A stretch of DNA of 9,474 bases from positions 1 to 9,474 of the forward strand of contig DMBB01000324.1 in the NCBI GenBank assembly GCA_003446295.1, written 5' to 3'. Under the pieces are notes generated by a model. That model saw only the letters and a list, made by a program, of their open reading frames with translations, did not search any database and had not been told where the DNA came from. Both the position numbers and the translations under genes were made by a program. Positions 6,400-9,474 of this stretch are shown piece after piece (position 1 is the stretch's first letter; each line of letters begins with the position of its first letter). This DNA is from Erysipelotrichaceae bacterium. Its GTDB lineage: Bacteria; Bacillota_I; Bacilli_A; Erysipelotrichales; Erysipelotrichaceae.

Positions 6400-7221
6400 A
6401 TGAATGAAAAGCACGCTCTGGAAGTGATGGATCTTTCAGTGGACTACATGGATACCGACAGAGGTCTGATCCATGCTGTAACGGATGTATCGTTCACCCT
6501 GGAACCCGGCGAGGTTCTCGGGCTGATCGGTGAATCCGGATCAGGCAAGTCCACGGCAGTGAAAGCATGCATGGGCGTGCTTTCATATAACGCCGTTATG
6601 AGAAAAGGGAAGATCTTTCTGAACGGAAGATCTCTGACAGGTGAAGGATTTACTGATCGTGCAGCACATCAGAAAATGCTGAGAGAAATCCGCGGGAAGG
6701 AAATGGCAATGATCTTCCAGAATCCCGGAAACTATATGGATCCTACCGTAAAAATTGCTTCATCGCTCCGTGAAGCCATTCAGGCGCACAGCAGGATGAA
6801 CTACTTTGCGGCAAACCGTCTTGTTTACAGCCTTCTGGAAGATGCAGGATTCCGTGACCCGAAACAGATCATGCGCAGTATTCCTCAGCAGTTATCCGGA
6901 GGACAGCTGCAGCTGATCGCCTACGAATCAGCAGTTGTGCATCATCCGTCTGTTCTGATCGCTGACGAACCGTTCAGCGCATTGGACAGTGAAAACAGAA
7001 GCCTCATGCTGAATAAGATCAGACGCCTGAATCAAGAGGGGACATCAGTCCTGCTGGTCACCCATGACCTGCTCAGTGCAGAAAGCATCTGTGACAGGAT
7101 CTGTGTGATGTATGAGGGCAGGATCATAGAAACCGGGAGTACAGAAGAGATTCTGCAGTCACCGCGTGAAGCATACACACAGCAGCTTGTTGAAGCTTAC
7201 AATTTGATGAAAGAGGATTAG
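6400..7221 (+). CDS. dppD: Peptide-type ABC transporter ATP-binding protein, DppD-like, short
   Basis: A 273-residue cytoplasmic ATPase. The motifs are Walker A GESGSGKS (44-51), Q-loop Gln107 in MIFQNPG, signature LSGGQ (165-169), Walker B VLIADE (185-190), D-loop SALD and H-loop His222 in LLVTHD. The Walker A surroundings (GEVLGLIGESGSGKS, then MGVL) and MIFQ point to the D-type (DppD/OppD/NikD) subunit rather than the F-type. Two features are odd. The residues after the signature read LQLIAYESA, lacking the Arg of the usual LSGGxxQR. The protein also stops just after AYTQQLVEA, where the oligopeptide C-terminal domain of typical OppD/DppD (about 320-340 residues) would start, so it lacks that domain and its cysteines. 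No F-type partner follows, so it may homodimerise or pair with an ATPase encoded elsewhere. The ribosome binding site is weak (AGAGG, 6383-6387), suggesting dependence on upstream translation. Confidence 0.88.
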   Translation: MNEKHALEVMDLSVDYMDTDRGLIHAVTDVSFTLEPGEVLGLIGESGSGKSTAVKACMGVLSYNAVMRKGKIFLNGRSLTGEGFTDRAAHQKMLREIRGKEMAMIFQNPGNYMDPTVKIASSLREAIQAHSRMNYFAANRLVYSLLEDAGFRDPKQIMRSIPQQLSGGQLQLIAYESAVVHHPSVLIADEPFSALDSENRSLMLNKIRRLNQEGTSVLLVTHDLLSAESICDRICVMYEGRIIETGSTEEILQSPREAYTQQLVEAYNLMKED

Positions 7222-7225
7222 AAAA

Positions 7226-8626
7226 ATGAAGAGAGAGTATGAAGAGAAACTCGCAGCAGTCGCCAGAAATGTATGGGACCATCCGGAAGCAGGCTTCCTG
7301 GAATTCGAAAGCAGCAGGATCCATGTGGATTTCCTGAGATCCGAAGGATTCGAGATCGAAGAGAATGTTGCCGGCACCGTGACCGGTTATGTTGCAAAAT
7401 ACGGCAGCGGACATCCGGTGATCGCATTGCTTGGTGAATTTGACGCACTTTATGGACTTGGCCAGAAAGCTGATGTCGCGGAATATGCACCGGACGGATG
7501 TGAAATGGGACATGGCTGCGGACATCATCTGCTGGGAGTCGGAGTGATCGGCGCAGGTCTTCTGATCCGCGATTATCTGAAAGAACACCAGTGCTCAGGT
7601 ACTGTACTTGTATGCGGCTGTCCGGCTGAAGAAAGCGGTTCAGGCAAAGCCTATATGGCAAGAGACGGTGTATTCAATGATACGGACATCGCGCTGGCAT
7701 GGCACCCGAGTATTTACCATCAGGTAGGCACCGGAAGCTCCCAGAGCTGCATCCAGACCTATTTCCGCTTCCACGGTATTGCAAGCCATGCGGCAGGTTC
7801 ACCGCAGTCAGGAAGAAGCGCGCTCGATGCTGTTGAACTGATGGATGTAGGCGTCAACTATCTGCGTGAGCATATGGAAAGCACGGACCGTGTTCATTAT
7901 GCGATCACAAATTCAGGCGGTAAGTCACCCAATGTCGTTCAGGCTGAAGCAGAAGTCAAATACCTGATCCGTTCTACCAGCAATCCGAAATGCCTGGCAC
8001 TTTATGAGCGTGTATGCGATATTGCCAGAGGCGCAGCTTTAATGACAGGCACAACGATGGAGATCGTCTTTGACGAAGGACTTTCCAACACGATCGTCAA
8101 CTTCACTCTGGAAAAGGTAATGCAGGAAGCCTTCAGAGAAGTCGGCGTACCTGAATATACGGAAGAAGAACTTGCTTATGCAAAGAAATTCCGTGATTCC
8201 TGGCCGCATCAGTTCACGATGGATAATGTCGGAGAACATGTTAAGGATAAGCGTGCACTTCTGAAGAACATGCAGGAATCCCCGATCTGCACGATGCTTG
8301 TAGAAAATGAATTTTCTGATGTCTGCCATATGGGCAGCACAGATGTCGGAGATGTCAGCTGGGTCGTTCCTACAGAAACGCTGAATACAGCCTGCTACAG
8401 CTATGGTGCAGGAGCTCATTCATGGCAGTGGGTCGCACAGGGCAAATCTTCCATCGCGATGAAGGGAATGTACACTGCTGCGGAAGTTCTTGCAAAGACT
8501 GCTGAAAAGCTTCTGGAAGATCCTTCACTGATCGAAGAAGCGACAGAAGAGTTTAAAGACAGAACAGCGGGAATGAAGTATGAATGCCTGATCCCTGCTG
8601 ATGTAAAACCTCACGTAATCAGCTGA
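7226..8626 (+). CDS. M20 family amidohydrolase / metallopeptidase (AbgB-like)
   Basis: A 466-residue zinc-dependent hydrolase of the M20 (amidohydrolase, M20D) group, close in length to the p-aminobenzoyl-glutamate hydrolase subunit AbgB. Visible motifs are LGEFDALYGLGQ (69-80), MGHGCGHHLLG (94-104) with candidate metal ligands Cys98 and His100, PAEESGSGK (133-141) with Glu135/Glu136, His160 in AWHPS, and His398 in GAGAHSWQW. The lid/dimerisation domain begins near FHGIASHAAGSPQSGRSALD (182-201). These enzymes cleave amide bonds of N-acyl amino acids or aminoacyl conjugates in the cytoplasm. The gene starts 4 nt after the ATPase stop, and AAAGAGGA at 7210-7217 overlaps the end of that gene, so translation is probably coupled. 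As last gene of a peptide-uptake operon it likely processes an imported amide or dipeptide-like substrate. The exact substrate is unknown: AbgB normally acts with AbgA, and no abgA is adjacent. Confidence 0.88.
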   Translation: MKREYEEKLAAVARNVWDHPEAGFLEFESSRIHVDFLRSEGFEIEENVAGTVTGYVAKYGSGHPVIALLGEFDALYGLGQKADVAEYAPDGCEMGHGCGHHLLGVGVIGAGLLIRDYLKEHQCSGTVLVCGCPAEESGSGKAYMARDGVFNDTDIALAWHPSIYHQVGTGSSQSCIQTYFRFHGIASHAAGSPQSGRSALDAVELMDVGVNYLREHMESTDRVHYAITNSGGKSPNVVQAEAEVKYLIRSTSNPKCLALYERVCDIARGAALMTGTTMEIVFDEGLSNTIVNFTLEKVMQEAFREVGVPEYTEEELAYAKKFRDSWPHQFTMDNVGEHVKDKRALLKNMQESPICTMLVENEFSDVCHMGSTDVGDVSWVVPTETLNTACYSYGAGAHSWQWVAQGKSSIAMKGMYTAAEVLAKTAEKLLEDPSLIEEATEEFKDRTAGMKYECLIPADVKPHVIS

Positions 8627-8636
8627 ATCATATGCT

Positions 8637-8662
8637 AACTGCTCTTGAAAGGGCAGTTTTTT
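8637..8662 (+). terminator. Rho-independent terminator of the peptidase/transporter operon
   Basis: AACTGCTC (8637-8644) pairs with GGGCAGTT (8651-8658), with one G-T wobble, around the loop TTGAAA, and is followed by a run of six T (8657-8662). It starts 10 nt after the amidohydrolase stop, separating the operon from the heat-shock genes. Confidence 0.9.
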
Positions 8663-8681
8663 AGTGCGTTCATAAAATGAT

Positions 8682-8708
8682 TTAGCAAATTACAAAAATA
8701 TCTGCTAA
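8682..8708. promoter_or_regulatory. Degenerate CIRCE-like inverted repeat (upstream copy)
   Basis: TTAGCAAAT (8682-8690), then 9 bp, then ATCTGCTAA (8700-8708). The outer six bases of each arm, TTAGCA and TGCTAA, match the HrcA operator consensus (TTAGCACTC-N9-GAGTGCTAA) and keep its exact 9-bp spacer. The inner three bases of each arm differ but remain mutually complementary (AAT/ATC pair at two of three). It lies 98 bp upstream of the better copy. It may be an auxiliary HrcA site or a decayed one. Confidence 0.5.
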
Positions 8709-8779
8709 CTGAAAAAGCGCATAAATATGCATAAAAATGAATGCTTACAGGAAATTAAAACAAATTATAAACAAATATA

Positions 8780-8806
8780 TTAGCAATCAACACTTGACAG
8801 TGCTAA
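8780..8806. promoter_or_regulatory. CIRCE element (HrcA operator) of the hsp20 operon
   Basis: TTAGCAATC (8780-8788), a 9-bp spacer AACACTTGA, then CAGTGCTAA (8798-8806). Each arm differs from the CIRCE consensus TTAGCACTC-N9-GAGTGCTAA at a single base. CIRCE is the operator of the HrcA repressor, classically found before groES and hrcA-grpE-dnaK in Firmicutes. The element contains the -35 hexamer of the promoter just downstream, so bound HrcA should block polymerase until heat inactivates it. Confidence 0.88.
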
Positions 8807-8821
8807 AACAATGCATATACT
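8794..8821 (+). promoter_or_regulatory. Sigma-A promoter of the hsp20 operon
   Basis: The perfect -35 TTGACA (8794-8799) and the -10 TATACT (8816-8821) are separated by 16 bp. The start of transcription would fall near 8828, leaving a leader of about 20 nt before the ATG at 8851. The -35 lies wholly inside the CIRCE element, as expected of an HrcA-repressed vegetative promoter. Confidence 0.82.
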
Positions 8822-8837
8822 AATAGGTGTAAGCAAA

Positions 8838-8842
8838 AGGAG
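8838..8842 (+). promoter_or_regulatory. Ribosome binding site that sets the first hsp20 start
   Basis: AGGAG is 2 nt from the ATG at 8845 and 8 nt from the ATG at 8851. The latter spacing is normal, so the protein probably starts MNYMNDRKR. The same geometry decides the S9 peptidase start. Confidence 0.65.
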
Positions 8843-8850
8843 CAATGAAT

Positions 8851-9261
8851 ATGAACTATATGAATGATAGAAAAAGAAATCTGGTTGATGATATGTTCAG
8901 CAGAATGAACGGTTCCAATGTTGAAGGCATGATGAGAACCGATATCCGCAAGAAGGACGATATGTTTTATCTGGATATTGAACTTCCCGGATATACGAAA
9001 GAAGATGTTCGTATTTCACTCTTCAACGGTACTCTGACAGTCACAGCTGCTCATACAGCTGAGCATGAAGAAAAAGACAGCAAGGGCAGCCTGCTGAGAA
9101 AAGAACGCTTTACAGGCAGACTGGAACGTTCCTGGAGCGTAGGCTCAGCGATCCGTGATACAGATATCAAAGCATCAATGCATGACGGTATCCTGACAAT
9201 CAGCGTGCCCAGTGAAGAAAGAAAAGAAAAAGAAGAAAAGAAATCTATTGAAATACTTTAA
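8851..9261 (+). CDS. hsp20: Hsp20 / alpha-crystallin family small heat-shock protein
   Basis: A 136-residue cytoplasmic holdase chaperone that binds unfolding proteins without ATP and hands them to DnaK/ClpB. A short N-terminal arm of about 28 residues leads into the alpha-crystallin domain at MRTDIRKKDDMFYLDIELPG (28-47). Next come TKEDVRISLFNGTLTVTA, the KERFTGRLERSW segment (85-96) and the family signature GILTISVPS, a version of A-x-x-x-G-x-L-x-x-x-x-P. A charged Glu/Lys tail ends in IEIL, the I-x-I motif that caps neighbouring subunits during oligomer assembly. All defining parts are present and the length is typical. Expression should be controlled by HrcA through the CIRCE element at 8780-8806. 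The TAA stop overlaps the ribosome binding site of a second Hsp20 gene. Confidence 0.95.
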   Translation: MNYMNDRKRNLVDDMFSRMNGSNVEGMMRTDIRKKDDMFYLDIELPGYTKEDVRISLFNGTLTVTAAHTAEHEEKDSKGSLLRKERFTGRLERSWSVGSAIRDTDIKASMHDGILTISVPSEERKEKEEKKSIEIL

Positions 9262-9271
9262 GGAGGAAAAA

Positions 9272-9474
9272 ATGATGAGATATACACCTGCAAGAAATGA
9301 TTTGTTTGACAGCTTCTTTGACGATATGTTGCCCACGTTCAATACAGCTGCCGTCATGAGAACGGATATCCATGAAAAAGACGGCAACTATCTGCTTGAT
9401 ATCGATCTCCCCGGCTATAAGAAGGAAGATATCAAGATCTCACTGTACAACGGAAACCTGACGATCCAGGCAGA
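9272..9474 (+). CDS. hsp20: Second Hsp20 small heat-shock protein, 3' end cut by window
   Basis: The frame from ATG 9272 remains open to the last base, giving the first 67 residues. It starts MMRYTPARNDLFDSFFDDML and enters the alpha-crystallin domain with VMRTDIHEKDGNYLLDIDLP, then KKEDIKISLYNGNLTIQA. It is clearly paralogous to the preceding gene: the stretch from MRTDI to LTIQA lines up without gaps and is largely identical or conservative. AGGAGG at 9261-9266 overlaps the previous stop codon and is 5 nt from this ATG, or 8 nt from the adjacent ATG at 9275, so either Met may be the start. There is no promoter or terminator between the two genes, so both should be transcribed together under CIRCE control. 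The C-terminal half, including the GxL signature and any I-x-I tail, lies outside the window. Confidence 0.93.
   Translation, partial: MMRYTPARNDLFDSFFDDMLPTFNTAAVMRTDIHEKDGNYLLDIDLPGYKKEDIKISLYNGNLTIQA

Noticed and set aside
7124..7661. Minus-strand open frames opposite the ATPase and amidohydrolase boundary
   Set aside because: They lie antisense to two well-supported genes and contain no recognisable motif.
8719..8730. Short palindrome GCATA-AA-TATGC between the two CIRCE-like sites
   Set aside because: The arms are only 5 bp in an AT-rich spacer, with no known operator match.
1..9474. CRISPR arrays, tRNA/rRNA genes, insertion sequences, phage or toxin-antitoxin modules
   Set aside because: I looked for regular repeats, cloverleaf-like segments, transposase motifs and small paired genes and saw none. 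Coding is nearly continuous on one strand with uniform codon use.

Overview
The window is one end of a contig from a low-to-mid GC Gram-positive bacterium (Firmicutes/Bacillota). It carries a coaE-dnaB-dnaI replication-initiation block. DnaB/DnaI of this type occur in Bacilli and Erysipelotrichia and are generally absent from Clostridia. With mid-40s GC by eye and strong AGGAGG-type ribosome binding sites, an Erysipelotrichia-like gut or oral bacterium is my best guess. The taxonomic call is inference. All genes are on the + strand.

Left edge (1-102): bases 1-23 match the Illumina P7 flow-cell oligonucleotide minus its first base, so they are not genomic. They run directly, in frame, into the last ~25 codons of dephospho-CoA kinase (coaE). 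Region 105-2197: dnaB (DnaD/DnaB-domain primosome protein) and dnaI (AAA+ helicase loader), with very short spacing or overlap, end at a Rho-independent terminator (2275-2304).

Region 2392-8662: a promoter with an overlapping inverted repeat and a leader hairpin precede a five-gene operon. It encodes a cytoplasmic S9 acylaminoacyl/oligopeptidase, two Dpp/Opp-type ABC permeases, one DppD-type ATPase and an M20 amidohydrolase of the AbgB type. It closes with a clear terminator. The layout reads as peptide (or N-acyl/peptidyl compound) import coupled to intracellular hydrolysis. The usual solute-binding protein and second ATPase are not in the cluster, and the ATPase is short.

Region 8663-9474: a heat-shock unit. 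A near-consensus CIRCE element (HrcA operator) contains the -35 of a strong promoter, and a second degenerate copy with the same geometry lies 98 bp upstream. Two tandem paralogous Hsp20 genes follow, the second cut by the window end.

Most of the window is recognisable housekeeping or catabolic sequence, and I do not see a wholly new system. The points most worth checking are the adapter at the contig end, the dual CIRCE arrangement, and the receptor-less, single-ATPase peptide operon flanked by two peptidases.
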